Shown in pieces: positions 55,832 through 64,000 of a stretch of 64,000 nucleotides of DNA. Origin of the DNA: Oxalobacteraceae bacterium AB_14 (GTDB lineage Bacteria; Pseudomonadota; Gammaproteobacteria; Burkholderiales; Burkholderiaceae_D); contig KB906724.1 in NCBI GenBank assembly GCA_000381565.1, positions 1,088,350 through 1,152,349 of the forward strand. The letters run 5' to 3'. The notes under the pieces are model-generated. The model saw only the letters and a list, made by a program, of their open reading frames with translations, was not told where the DNA came from and did not search any database. A program made the position numbers and the translations under genes. Each line of letters begins with the position of its first letter. Position 1 is the stretch's first letter.

Positions 55832-55856
55832 CGGAATTCATTCATAAGGAACGATC

Positions 55857-57788
55857 ATGGCGTTGCATCCAGTCCTAGAAACCGTCACCGCACGCATTAT
55901 CCAGCGCAGCAAACCATCGCGCGGCGCTTATTTGGCCCATCTTGAAGCCGCCCGCGTCAAAGGCGTCCAGCGCGGCGCGCTGGCCTGCACCAACCTGGCC
56001 CACGGCTTTGCCGCTTTCCCCGCCAACGACAAGCTGTCGCTGAAGGAACTCAAGAAGCCATCGGTGGCGATCGTCTCGGCCTACAACGACATGCTGTCGG
56101 CCCACCAGCCGTTCGAAGGCTTCCCGGCGCTGATCAAGGATGCCGTGCGCGAAGTCGGCGCCGTGGCCCAGTTCGCCGGCGGCACGCCCGCCATGTGCGA
56201 CGGCGTCACCCAGGGCCAGCCAGGCATGGAATTGTCGCTGTTCTCGCGCGACGCCATCGCCATGGCGACCGCCGTCGCGCTGTCGCACAATATGTTCGAC
56301 TCCGCCGTCTACCTGGGCGTGTGCGACAAGATTGTACCCGGCCTGCTGATCGGCGCGCTGCACTTCGGCCATTTGCCTGCGGTGTTCGTGCCGGCCGGCC
56401 CGATGACCACCGGCCTGTCGAACTCCGAGAAAGCCAAGATCCGCCAGCTGTACGCGCAGGGCAAAGTCGGCCGCGCCGAGCTGCTGGAAGGCGAATCGCA
56501 GTCCTACCACAGCGCCGGCACGTGCACCTTCTACGGCACCGCCAACAGCAACCAGATGCTGATGGAAGTGATGGGCCTGCACCTGCCGGGCGCCGCCTTC
56601 ATCACCCCGAACACCCCGCTGCGCGACGAGTTGACCAAGGCCGCCGCCAGGCGCGCCGCCGTCATCACCGCGCAATCGAGCGAATACCTGCCGGTCGGCC
56701 ATGTGGTCGATGAGAAGTCTATCGTCAACGCCATCGTCGCGCTGCTGACCACCGGCGGCTCGACCAACCACACGCTGCACCTGGTGGCCATCGCCAAGGC
56801 GGCCGGCATCGTCATCGACTGGAACGACTTCGACGAGCTGTCGAAAGTGGTGCCGTCGCTGACGCGCATCTACCCGAACGGCAACGCCGACGTGAACCAC
56901 TTCCACGCCGCCGGCGGCACCGGCTTCGTTATCCGCGAACTGCTGGACGGCGGCTTGCTGCACGACGACGTCACCACCATCCTGGGCAAGGGCCTGCGCG
57001 CGCACTGCAAGGAGCCGTTCCTGGGCGAGGGCAAGGAAGGCAGCCCCGGCGTGGTCTGGAAGGATGCACCGACCGAGTCGGGCGACGAAGCGGTGCTGCG
57101 CAAGATCAGCGCGCCGTTCGCGCCGGACGGCGGCACCGTGCTGGTGCAGGGCAACCTGGGCCGCGCCGTGATGAAGGTGTCGGCCGTCAAGCCCGAGCAT
57201 CAGACGGTGGAAGCGCCGGCGCTGGTGTTCAACTCGCAGGAAGATTTCATGGACGCCTACAAGGCCGGCATGCTGGACCGCGACTTCGTCGCCGTGCTGC
57301 GCTTCCAGGGCCCGCGCGCCAACGGCATGCCGGAACTGCACGCGCTGACGCCGGCGCTGGCCAACCTGCAGGACGCCGGCCGCCACGTGGCGCTGGTCAC
57401 CGACGGCCGCATGTCGGGCGCTTCGGGCAAGGTGCCGGCGGCGATCCACGTGTCGCCTGAAGTGCTGGCCGGCGGCGCGCTGGGCCTGGTGCGTGACGGC
57501 GACATCATCCGCGTCTGCGCCCGCAGCGGCACGCTCGAGGCGCTGGTTGAATCGAGCGTGTGGCATTCGCGTTCGCTGGCCACGGCCGACTTGACGCCGA
57601 ACGGCGTCGGCATGGGCCGCGAGCTGTTCGCCATGTTCCGCAACAGCGTGTGCGAAGCGGAGAAGGGCGCGACCACCTTCGGGCTGCCGTCGCCCATCCC
57701 TACCACGGTAGGCCTGCATGACAAAGACCCGGTCGGCAACACCGTGCCAGGTTCCGATGAAGATTACTCGATGAAGAAAGATGCGTAA
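55857..57788 (+). CDS. edd: Phosphogluconate dehydratase
   Basis: This 643-residue IlvD/Edd-family enzyme converts 6-phosphogluconate to 2-keto-3-deoxy-6-phosphogluconate. Cluster-binding Cys motifs are seen in [30 protein letters not shown] and [20 protein letters not shown]. The C-terminal half contains [28 protein letters not shown] lies 6 bp before ATG 55857. It starts an operon with eda, 3 bp downstream, under a HexR box. Length is slightly above that of E. coli Edd (603) because of a longer N-terminal and C-terminal tail. Confidence 0.97.
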   Translation: MALHPVLETVTARIIQRSKPSRGAYLAHLEAARVKGVQRGALACTNLAHGFAAFPANDKLSLKELKKPSVAIVSAYNDMLSAHQPFEGFPALIKDAVREVGAVAQFAGGTPAMCDGVTQGQPGMELSLFSRDAIAMATAVALSHNMFDSAVYLGVCDKIVPGLLIGALHFGHLPAVFVPAGPMTTGLSNSEKAKIRQLYAQGKVGRAELLEGESQSYHSAGTCTFYGTANSNQMLMEVMGLHLPGAAFITPNTPLRDELTKAAARRAAVITAQSSEYLPVGHVVDEKSIVNAIVALLTTGGSTNHTLHLVAIAKAAGIVIDWNDFDELSKVVPSLTRIYPNGNADVNHFHAAGGTGFVIRELLDGGLLHDDVTTILGKGLRAHCKEPFLGEGKEGSPGVVWKDAPTESGDEAVLRKISAPFAPDGGTVLVQGNLGRAVMKVSAVKPEHQTVEAPALVFNSQEDFMDAYKAGMLDRDFVAVLRFQGPRANGMPELHALTPALANLQDAGRHVALVTDGRMSGASGKVPAAIHVSPEVLAGGALGLVRDGDIIRVCARSGTLEALVESSVWHSRSLATADLTPNGVGMGRELFAMFRNSVCEAEKGATTFGLPSPIPTTVGLHDKDPVGNTVPGSDEDYSMKKDA

Positions 57789-57791
57789 ATC

Positions 57792-58415
57792 ATGACCATG
57801 ACTCTGCTCGACATTATGCGTACCTCGGCCGTGATCCCGGTGATCGCGATAGACGAACCTGAACATGCGGTACCGCTGGCGCGCGCGCTGGTGGCCGGCG
57901 GCATCCGCGTGCTGGAAGTGACGCTGCGCACCAGGCACGGCCTGGCCGCGATCAAGGCCATGTCGGAAGTGGAAGGCGCGATCGTCGGCGTCGGCACCTT
58001 GACGCAGCCGGAAGAATTCGCCGCCGCGCGCGATGCGGGTGCGGTGTTCGGCGTGTCGCCGGGCCTGACGTCGGCGCTGATCGCCGCCGCCAAGAGCAGC
58101 GGCCTGCCGTTGCTGCCGGGCGTGATGACGCCGTCGGAAGTGATGGCGGCGCGCGAGCATGGCTTCCGTCAGTTGAAGCTGTTCCCGGCAGTGCCGGCGG
58201 GCGGCATCGGCATGTTGAACGCGATCGGCGGTCCGCTGCCGGACGTGATGTTCTGCCCGACCGGCGGCATCTCGCAGGAGACCGCGTCGCAGTTCCTGGC
58301 GCTGAAGAACGTGGCCTGCGTGGGTGGCTCGTGGCTGACGCCGAAGGACGCCATCGCCGCCGGCGACTGGGATCGCATCACGGACCTGGCCAAGGCGGCC
58401 AGCGGCCTGCGGTAA
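57792..58415 (+). CDS. eda: 2-dehydro-3-deoxyphosphogluconate aldolase
   Basis: This 207-residue class I aldolase splits KDPG to pyruvate and glyceraldehyde 3-phosphate. The catalytic Lys is in GFRQLKLFPAVPAGG, the conserved Glu in RVLEVTLRTRHGL, and the phosphate-binding segment in PTGGISQETA. It begins 3 bp after the edd stop codon and is followed by a strong bidirectional terminator. Together with edd it is expected to be repressed by HexR. Confidence 0.97.
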   Translation: MTMTLLDIMRTSAVIPVIAIDEPEHAVPLARALVAGGIRVLEVTLRTRHGLAAIKAMSEVEGAIVGVGTLTQPEEFAAARDAGAVFGVSPGLTSALIAAAKSSGLPLLPGVMTPSEVMAAREHGFRQLKLFPAVPAGGIGMLNAIGGPLPDVMFCPTGGISQETASQFLALKNVACVGGSWLTPKDAIAAGDWDRITDLAKAASGLR

Positions 58416-58418
58416 GAT

Positions 58419-58443
58419 AAAACGGCGCCTGAGGCGCCGTTTT
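58419..58443. terminator. Bidirectional terminator after eda
   Basis: AAAACGGCGCC and GGCGCCGTTTT form a perfect 11-bp stem around TGA, with T-tracts in both directions. It starts 3 bp after the eda stop codon. Confidence 0.92.
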
Positions 58444-58444
58444 G

Positions 58445-58540
58445 CCGAGCAAGTCGCGCATGCGTTGCCGCCAACCATGGCCGGTGGCTTTGCAACGCTC
58501 GATAATGTCGACGGGTAGGCGCAACGCCACAGCCGCCGCC
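58445..58540 (-). pseudogene. Remnant of a DUF4415 (BrnA-type) antitoxin C-terminus
   Basis: On the minus strand, the segment VALRLPVDIIERCKATGHGWRQRMRDLL resembles the C-terminal DNA-binding part of DUF4415/BrnA antitoxins (for example L-R-L-D then W-x-R-x-N). The reading frame upstream is replaced by antisense of another gene remnant, and downstream it runs into the eda terminator. No toxin partner remains. The identification is by pattern only and is moderately uncertain. Confidence 0.45.
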
Positions 58541-58817
58541 TTTGTGCGCGAGCAATTCGCCAAATTCAGCAAGCCCATCTACCGCGACAAGCCGAGCGTC
58601 GTCCTGGCCCTCGGTCGACTTCATGTTCGTGTCGGAAGAGGAGGCCCACCATCTGGTGGAGCAGTCCGGTCTCGGTGCGCAGAAGTTCAAGCTGCTGCGC
58701 ATGCCCGACATCCCCGAGGGCGATAACCGTTATATCATGTGCAGCAAGCAGGTATCCGACGACGTCCTCGCCAGGTTGAACAAGGCTATCACGATGAAAA
58801 AGAAGTCGTCCAGGTAG
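58530..58817 (+). pseudogene. Truncated, frameshifted copy of a solute-binding protein gene
   Basis: One frame encodes FVREQFAKFSKPIYRDKPSVV, matching EREQYAKFTKAIYRDGPAV of the intact gene downstream. A second frame then encodes DFMFVSEEEAHHLVEQSG and RYIMCSKQVSDDVLARLNKAIT, matching its C-terminus. The stretch between (about 75 residues in the intact gene) is missing, and the frame changes at the junction near 58612-58617. No start codon or signal peptide is retained. It is a decayed tandem duplicate of 58861-59592. Confidence 0.85.
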
Positions 58818-58860
58818 TTCTGCCGTCAGGCGGGCGGCAGTGCGAACTTGAAGGTGCGCT

Positions 58861-59592
58861 ATGAAACGTATTGCGAATGTTCACCAAACGCTCCTGCTGG
58901 CTCTGCTGTTGTGCCGCCCCGCCTTCGCGACGGAAAAAATTACTCTGTACTACAACGACCGCCCGCCGTATCTGGTGCCGGCCCCCGACGGCTCGGCCTC
59001 GGGGTTGACCGGCACCCCGAGCGCGCAGGCATTTAACGATGCAGGTATCGCCTTTGTATGGGCCAGGATGCCGACCAACCGCCAACTCATGTCGATCAAG
59101 AAGAATGGCGGCAAGGAATGTGCGGCCGGTTGGTTCAAGACGCCTGAACGCGAGCAATATGCCAAATTCACGAAGGCGATTTATCGCGACGGGCCGGCTG
59201 TCGGCCTGGCAAACGGCGGCTTCCAGGTCGCGCCCAATGCGGCGCTGAAGACTGTCCTGGCCACCAGGGGCGTGCGCATCCTGGCCAAGGATAATTTTTC
59301 CTACGGACCGTTCATCGACGGCCTGATCGGTAAGCTCAAGCCCCACGTGACCTACACGACGACCGAGAATTCGCTCATGGTCGAGATGATTCGGATAGGC
59401 CGCGCCGACCTTATGTTCGTGGCCGAGGAGGAGGCGGCTTACCTGGCGGAGGAGGCGGGCACCGGCAGTCGGGAGTTTCACCTGATCAGGTTTGCCGATA
59501 TGCCGGCGGGGGAGAAGCGGTACATCATGTGCGCCAAACAAGTTCCGGACGAGGTGATTAATCGCCTGAACAAGGCCATCACGTTCGAGTAG
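58861..59592 (+). CDS. Extracellular solute-binding protein family 3
   Basis: This 243-residue periplasmic binding protein has a signal peptide (hydrophobic about residues 9-22, ending PAFA). It has the family 3 pattern TLYYNDRPPYLVPAPDGSASGLTG, with amino-acid binding-like positions, and AGWFKTPEREQYAKFTKAIYRDGPAVGLAN. The Cys in GGKECAAGW is unusual but not diagnostic. No permease or ATPase gene is adjacent. A decayed duplicate lies immediately upstream, so the locus expanded and then lost one copy. Confidence 0.88.
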   Translation: MKRIANVHQTLLLALLLCRPAFATEKITLYYNDRPPYLVPAPDGSASGLTGTPSAQAFNDAGIAFVWARMPTNRQLMSIKKNGGKECAAGWFKTPEREQYAKFTKAIYRDGPAVGLANGGFQVAPNAALKTVLATRGVRILAKDNFSYGPFIDGLIGKLKPHVTYTTTENSLMVEMIRIGRADLMFVAEEEAAYLAEEAGTGSREFHLIRFADMPAGEKRYIMCAKQVPDEVINRLNKAITFE

Positions 59593-59596
59593 CTTG

Positions 59597-60118
59597 TCAG
59601 CGATTCGGATTCAGGCAGTACAGTCCGGCTTTGGCGGCGAGTTCCAGTATCGGCGCCGCCTGTGCCTTGTCTTTGAAATACAGGATATTGGTGTCATCCC
59701 AGCCCGCAGCGTAGATGCAGCCCAGTTCCGGCAGGATGATGAATTGCGACGGCACGCCGTAGTCGTTGAAGCGCGACTGGCGCAGGAAGCCTTCGCGGTC
59801 GGTGTAGCGCTTCAGCACCGGCTTGGCCTTGGCCGGCCAGCGGCCGCGGTAGCGCAGCGTGTAGACCGGCGTCAGATCGAACAGCGCCGCCCAGTGTTGC
59901 CCGAACTTCTTGTTGCGCAGTACGCGCTCCTGGCCTTCGAAACAGTCCAGCAGATGCCATTCGTCCTCGTCGTCGAGCCAGTGGTCGAACACGGAGACCG
60001 CCAGGCGTTGCATGCCGCCGTCCGAGTCCAGCTCCCTGATTTGCTTCAATTGGGGAAACTGCCGATGGATTTCGGCAGCGACGTTCGCGTCAACGCGAGA
60101 CAGCATCTTCATATACAT
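59597..60118 (-). CDS. Hypothetical protein
   Basis: This 173-residue cytoplasmic-looking protein is not recognised. It has no signal peptide and no membrane span. Its composition (Trp, Asp, aromatic) and segments such as FDHWLDDEDEWHLLDCFEG and QFIILPELGCIYAAGWDDTNI look like a real protein, and the frame is ATG-initiated and ends near the binding-protein gene. Stop codons of the two genes are 4 bp apart. A second ATG two codons in (MKMLSRVDANV) is equally possible. No function is assigned. Confidence 0.65.
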   Translation of the reverse strand: MYMKMLSRVDANVAAEIHRQFPQLKQIRELDSDGGMQRLAVSVFDHWLDDEDEWHLLDCFEGQERVLRNKKFGQHWAALFDLTPVYTLRYRGRWPAKAKPVLKRYTDREGFLRQSRFNDYGVPSQFIILPELGCIYAAGWDDTNILYFKDKAQAAPILELAAKAGLYCLNPNR

Positions 60119-60192
60119 CCTTGATTGGTGACTGGGCCTTCAGCGCCGAAGTATATACGCTCAAGCACCCAACCCACCAATCCCCGCCTGCG

Positions 60193-60640
60193 CTACTGGA
60201 ATGTGGCGAGATATTTCGCCGGCACCGTGAGGTCATACAGTCCGCCGGAGAAGGACGCGACGATCAGCGTGGCGGCCGTGAGGCCGGAGACCACCAGCAC
60301 TGCCTTGGCGATCCGCATCGCCCCCGCGCTCAGGCGGTCTTGCGCCAGCCAGTGCAGCGCCCGCGCCAGATGGACCGTGATCGCCAGCACGGCGAGGAAG
60401 TAGTAGGGCATGAAGAAGTAACGATACGGCAGCACGTGCATGCCGGCTGCGGCATAGTAGAAGTTCGTATCGAGCCCGAAGGATGATTTCAACCACCCGG
60501 TTGCGGTACACCGCGCGCAACGCCTCCATGAAGTGGATGTGCTCCTCCGGGCTGCCGATCGCCAGCAGGTGGTTGAACAGGTGCAGCGTCAAGAAAACGC
60601 CCAGTACGCCCGCGCCCGCGCGATGGAGCTTGTGCAGCAT
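60193..60640 (-). pseudogene. Broken succinate dehydrogenase/fumarate reductase-type cytochrome b-like membrane protein
   Basis: The first part (from ATG 60640) encodes LHKLHRAGAGVLGVFLTLHLFNHLL and ends HFMEALRAVYRNRVVE, with the His-rich first helix of heme-binding cytochrome b-like membrane proteins. The frame changes near 60485-60495, and the rest (FGLDTNFYYAAAGMHV, PYRYFFMPYYFLAVLAITVHLARALHWL, ending ATFQ) continues in another frame. About one membrane segment appears to be missing at the junction, so an internal deletion is likely. It lies between a hypothetical gene and a P450 gene. Confidence 0.75.
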
Positions 60641-60645
60641 GCTGC

Positions 60646-62082
60646 CTACGCTACGCGGTCGCGCAGCTGCATGCGCAGGCCGACCGGCGACATGGTAAAG
60701 GCCATCAGCTCGTCCGGCTCCTTGCCGGCCGCCGTGTCGAGCGAGGCGATGTCGAAGCTGTTGAGCAGCATGGCGCCGGCCAGTTTGATTTCCAGCAGCG
60801 CCAGATAGCGCCCGGGGCAGGTGCGCACGCCGGAGCCGAACGGCATCGACACATGCTTGTCCATCGCGCCGTCGCCTTTGATCAGCCAGCGCTCGGGATC
60901 GAACTGGTCGGCCCGCGCCACGTGGTTTTCGCTGATGCTGTCGTGCCGCATCACGCACCATACCAGGCCGCCCTTGGGGATCTGCACGTCGCCAATCACG
61001 CTGTCGCGCAGGGCTTCCAGCGGCAGGAAGGGCGCCACCGGTTTCAGGCGCATCGCTTCCTGGGCGCAGGCGTCCAGGTAGTCCAGCGCATCCATCTGTT
61101 CGATGGTGAAGGCGGCCGTGTCGGGCGCGATGCGCAGCACTTCCTCGCGCGCCTTGCGCAGCGCGGCCGGGTTCTTTTGCAGCAGATACAGCATCCACGC
61201 CAGCGTGTTGCTGGTGGTGTCCTCGCCGGCCAGCAACATGGTGGTGACGTTGCCCGCCACGGCGACGTCGCTGACGCCGCTGTCGCCTTCGTCGGCCGCG
61301 CAGATCATCGCCTCCAGCAGATTGGTGGGATGCTCGCGCCGCTGCGGCTCGGCCGCCAGGCGGACGCGCGCGGTGGCGATCAGTTCATCGACGGCCTTGT
61401 CCAGTTCCCGCACGCAGCTGTCCAGGTGGCGGTCGCGCGGCAGCTTGAGATAGCGCCAGTAGGGAAACAGCGCGAATGAACGGCGCGACACTTCCGGCAG
61501 GATGGTGTCCATATGGCGCTGGATCACGTCGTCGCCGCCGTCGATGGTGTTGACGTCGTTGCCGAAGGCCAGGCCGGCGATCACGTCGACGCTGAAGCGC
61601 TTCAGGTCCTCGGTGAGGTCGATCGCGCCGCCGTCGCGCGCGGCCTGCCGCCAGCGGCGTTGCAGCCGCAGTCCGACCGACACCAGCGAAGGAAAATAGG
61701 CCTTCACCGCGTGCGGCGCCAACGCAGTCATCACCATGCGGCGCTGGTTGCGCCAGGCCGCGCCTTCGGCCAGGAATACGCCGGGGCGTCCGCCCATCTC
61801 GTTCGACACCTCGGCCGTGATGGAAGGGCGACGGAAGCCGTCCGGCCGGTCGCGCAACGCGGCGTTGACCAGCTGGTGATCGGCCAGCACCAGCATCGGC
61901 ACCGGGCCGATGTTGATCTTGAACACGGGCCCGTAGCGCTTGCTCCATTGCTCGACATTGCGGTGGATCCGGTCCAGTTGCATGTTCGGCAGGTTGCCCA
62001 TCAGCGGCCAGGGACGCGGGCCGGGCAGGCTGGCGACAGTGCGCAGGCGGGCGGCGGCGGGGGCTGTGATCGTGTTCTCCAT
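60646..62082 (-). CDS. Cytochrome P450
   Basis: This 478-residue P450 has the heme-ligand Cys in MPFGSGVRTCPGRYLALLE, the I-helix oxygen-activation motif MLLAGEDTTSNTLAW, and EAMRLKP as the K-helix ExxR. The N-terminus (LPGPRPWPLMGNLPNMQLDRIHRN) has the Pro-rich hinge but no strong membrane anchor. ATG 62082 is chosen since the preceding frame lacks family character. It diverges from an AraC-family gene, which may regulate it. Substrate and redox partners cannot be read. No ferredoxin gene is adjacent. Confidence 0.95.
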   Translation of the reverse strand: MENTITAPAAARLRTVASLPGPRPWPLMGNLPNMQLDRIHRNVEQWSKRYGPVFKINIGPVPMLVLADHQLVNAALRDRPDGFRRPSITAEVSNEMGGRPGVFLAEGAAWRNQRRMVMTALAPHAVKAYFPSLVSVGLRLQRRWRQAARDGGAIDLTEDLKRFSVDVIAGLAFGNDVNTIDGGDDVIQRHMDTILPEVSRRSFALFPYWRYLKLPRDRHLDSCVRELDKAVDELIATARVRLAAEPQRREHPTNLLEAMICAADEGDSGVSDVAVAGNVTTMLLAGEDTTSNTLAWMLYLLQKNPAALRKAREEVLRIAPDTAAFTIEQMDALDYLDACAQEAMRLKPVAPFLPLEALRDSVIGDVQIPKGGLVWCVMRHDSISENHVARADQFDPERWLIKGDGAMDKHVSMPFGSGVRTCPGRYLALLEIKLAGAMLLNSFDIASLDTAAGKEPDELMAFTMSPVGLRMQLRDRVA

Positions 62083-62173
62083 GTCGGCTTCCTTTCGTGA
62101 TGATGCCTCACTATGCCGGATCGGCGCCGGCGCGTATTGAACGTTTGCGACAGCTTTGGTATAGACTTTACAA

Positions 62174-63022
62174 ATGTCCGCCATCGAACCTTCCCTGACG
62201 CGCCTGATCGTGCCGCCGTTCGCGCTGGCTTCCTGCGTGCGCGCCTACATCACGCGCAGCACGGTGGAGCAGCCGCTGACCGACCCGTCCGAGCGCTTCA
62301 ATCACTTCCCGGCCACGCCGCATTGCTCGATCACCTGGTTCATCGAGGGCGAGGCCGAGGTGGTGCAGCCGCCGGGCGTGCCGAAGACCGAAATACGCGC
62401 CGTGTTCGTCGGTCCGCAGACGCGGCCGATGGCGACCTACAATCCGGGGCCGGTGCGCATCTTCATGGTGATGTTCTATCCGCAGGCCATGCATGCGCTG
62501 AGCGGCCTCGATGTGCCGTCGTGGGTCGACCGCTGGGACGCGGTGGACAGCGCGCTGGGGCCGGAATGGGGCGCGATGTCGGCGGCGCTGCTGGCGGCCG
62601 CCGACGATGCCGGCCGGATGGCGCTGTTTGAATCCTTCCTGACGCCGCGCTGGCAGGCCACGCGTCCCGGCGGCCCGGCCGCGACGGCGGGCGACTGGGT
62701 GCGCCACCTGGCGTGGCAGGTGGCCGATACCGCGCTGGGCCGGGGCGTGCGCAGCATCGAGCGCCACATCAAGGCGCGCGCCGGCCAGCCGATGCGCAAG
62801 CTGCTGCGCCTGCAGCGCGCCGAGCAGTCGTTCTTCGACGCCCGCGACGAGTTCCTGGCTGGGCGGGTGGTGTGGTCCGACGTGGCCGCGCGCGGTGGCT
62901 ATTCCGACCAGTCCCACCTGTGCCGCGAGGCGCGCGAGATCACCGGCCACAGCCCGCATGAACTGGCGCGCATCATGCAATCCGAAGATGAAAGCTACTG
63001 GATCTACCGCATCTGGACTTAA
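62174..63022 (+). CDS. AraC-family transcriptional regulator
   Basis: The 282-residue regulator has an N-terminal sensing domain and a C-terminal AraC-type double helix-turn-helix. The characteristic second motif is VAARGGYSDQSHLCREAREITGHSPHELAR (split by turns, about residues 240-270). The ligand is unknown. It starts 91 bp from the P450 gene, which is transcribed the other way, and probably regulates it. The next gene on the opposite strand ends 10 bp downstream. Confidence 0.92.
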   Translation: MSAIEPSLTRLIVPPFALASCVRAYITRSTVEQPLTDPSERFNHFPATPHCSITWFIEGEAEVVQPPGVPKTEIRAVFVGPQTRPMATYNPGPVRIFMVMFYPQAMHALSGLDVPSWVDRWDAVDSALGPEWGAMSAALLAAADDAGRMALFESFLTPRWQATRPGGPAATAGDWVRHLAWQVADTALGRGVRSIERHIKARAGQPMRKLLRLQRAEQSFFDARDEFLAGRVVWSDVAARGGYSDQSHLCREAREITGHSPHELARIMQSEDESYWIYRIWT

Positions 63023-63032
63023 CAATCCGGGC

Positions 63033-63461
63033 TTACGCGAGCGTGCCGCCCCAGGCGGCCGGATCGACGTCGGCGATGGTCTGGGTGAAGGTCCACACGT
63101 GACCGCCCGGATCGGCCACCGAATACTGCCGCTCGCCGAACGGATAGCCGGCCGGCGGACTGAGCGAACGCGCCCTGGCCGCCAGCGCGCGCCTGTAGTG
63201 CTGGTCGATGTCGGTGATGCGCACCATGATCGAGTGGCAGGGATGGGGGCAGGCCGGCGCCGGCGCGGGCCGCTGCGCCACCACCACCGCGCCGGTGCCG
63301 CCGGCGATGTCGAGCTGGATGCGGTGCTCGCCGATGCGCAGCCGCTCGCTGAAGCCGAACGCCTCGCACAGCCATTGCGCCGCCACCGCCACGTCCTGGT
63401 AGTGCAGCACGGGGATCACCATCACTTGCTGGATCGAACGGTTCGGGGCCAGCTGCGTCAT
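63033..63461 (-). CDS. VOC (glyoxalase/bleomycin resistance) superfamily protein
   Basis: This 142-residue protein has the repeated beta-alpha-beta-beta-beta modules of VOC proteins. Segments are QQVMVIPVLHYQDVAVAAQWL near the N-terminus, HRIQLDIAGGTGAVVV, and the C-terminal RQYSVADPGGHVWTFTQTIAD. DPGGHVWTF is the usual C-terminal signature. It has no assigned substrate. It converges on the AraC gene and lies 61 bp upstream of a GGDEF gene's end. Confidence 0.88.
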   Translation of the reverse strand: MTQLAPNRSIQQVMVIPVLHYQDVAVAAQWLCEAFGFSERLRIGEHRIQLDIAGGTGAVVVAQRPAPAPACPHPCHSIMVRITDIDQHYRRALAARARSLSPPAGYPFGERQYSVADPGGHVWTFTQTIADVDPAAWGGTLA

Positions 63462-63522
63462 GGCGCGCCTCCAACAAAAGGGTTATCGTACAGGGGCTGG
63501 CACCAGCCGGTCGCGCCGGATA

Positions 63523-64000
63523 TCAGGCCGGCAGCAGGGCTTCGGTGCGGTTGCGGCCGTTGCGTTTGGCCAGGTAGAGCGCGCGGTCGGCGGCGCCGAT
63601 CAGCGCTTCGATCTCCACCGCCGCCTCGACCTTTTGCGTGGCGATGCCGATGCTGATCGTCACCTGCCGCGTGTCGCCGCCGTTGCGCTCGTGCGGGATG
63701 GCCAGCTCCAGGGCGCGGGCGCGGATCGCCTCGGCCATCGCGGTGGCCTGCTCGACGTCGGTCTCGGGCAGGATCATGGCGAATTCCTCGCCGCCGTAGC
63801 GCGCCATCAGGTCGCACGGGCGCTTGAGCATGGCCGCCAGCGCGGCCGCCACCTGGATCAGGCACTGGTCGCCCTTCTGGTGGCCGTAGTGGTCGTTGTA
63901 GGCCTTGAAGTGGTCGATGTCGATCATCAGCAGCGACAGCGGCGTGCCGCCGCGCTTGGCGCGCCGGTGCTCCTTTTCCATCGCCACGTCGAAGTGGCGG
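63523..64000 (-). CDS. GGDEF-domain diguanylate cyclase, partial (5' end outside window)
   Basis: The visible C-terminal part begins RHFDVAMEKEHRRAKR and carries the complete GGDEF core: LLMIDIDHFKAYNDHYGHQKGDQCL, the active-site GGEEF in LMARYGGEEFAMILPET, and a C-terminal YLAKRNGRNRTE. RPCD lies five residues before GGEEF, an intact I-site. It should make c-di-GMP. The N-terminal input domain continues beyond position 64000, so no input signal can be given. Confidence 0.93.
   Translation of the reverse strand, partial: RHFDVAMEKEHRRAKRGGTPLSLLMIDIDHFKAYNDHYGHQKGDQCLIQVAAALAAMLKRPCDLMARYGGEEFAMILPETDVEQATAMAEAIRARALELAIPHERNGGDTRQVTISIGIATQKVEAAVEIEALIGAADRALYLAKRNGRNRTEALLPA

Overview
The window is high-GC chromosomal DNA from a motile, flagellated beta-proteobacterium. 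It is most likely a member of the Oxalobacteraceae (Massilia / Duganella / Janthinobacterium type). This is inferred from the protein style, the gmk-rpoZ-spoT-greB neighbourhood, the Entner-Doudoroff genes under HexR, and the kinase/PP2C-rph-rdgB-hemW order. No rRNA, tRNA, CRISPR array, intact insertion sequence or prophage is visible. Almost all sequence is coding, and the long antisense reading frames are GC-rich shadows.

Layout. 1-6 kb: flagellar filament genes on the minus strand (fliC, flaG, fliD, fliS, partial fliT) with clear terminators. 6-10 kb: a diguanylate cyclase, a NarL-type response regulator with its PAS histidine kinase, and a small membrane protein. 10-16 kb: greB, a periplasmic binding protein, and spoT-rpoZ-gmk followed by a DUF72 protein. 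16-28 kb: a tightly coupled plus-strand ten-gene operon. It encodes a Wsp-like chemosensory array (CheW, CheR-TPR, CheW, MCP, CheA-REC, CheB), a hybrid kinase and a lone receiver, with a TonB-dependent receptor and a YfiR-type periplasmic protein embedded in the middle. 28-37 kb: a monooxygenase-fold protein, a purine permease, yicC, a Ser/Thr kinase with a PP2C phosphatase, rph, rdgB and hemW. Next comes a stand-alone ExoY/edema-factor-like nucleotidyl cyclase, which is the most striking gene of the window. 37-46 kb: an MCP, a patatin-like lipase and a complete RND efflux operon. 46-58 kb: transaldolase, a class D beta-lactamase with an M56/class D sensor, and the HexR-controlled glucose module (hexR, zwf, SMP-30 lactonase, pgi, edd, eda). 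58-64 kb: an eroded accessory stretch with at least two pseudogenes, a solute-binding protein, a cytochrome P450 with a divergent AraC regulator, a VOC protein and the end of a GGDEF protein.

How the parts fit. The HexR module converts glucose 6-phosphate to pyruvate and glyceraldehyde 3-phosphate by the Entner-Doudoroff route, and four recognisable HexR-type boxes lie upstream of pgi, edd and zwf. The 16-28 kb operon looks like an envelope-to-cytoplasm signalling chain: outer-membrane receptor, periplasmic YfiR-like protein, CHASE8-like MCP, CheA, then receivers. The beta-lactamase locus has a sensor with an altered active site (Asn where the family has Lys), a 43-bp palindrome at its promoter, and no blaI repressor beside it. 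The cyclase has the conserved catalytic motifs of host-activated toxins but no visible secretion machinery nearby.
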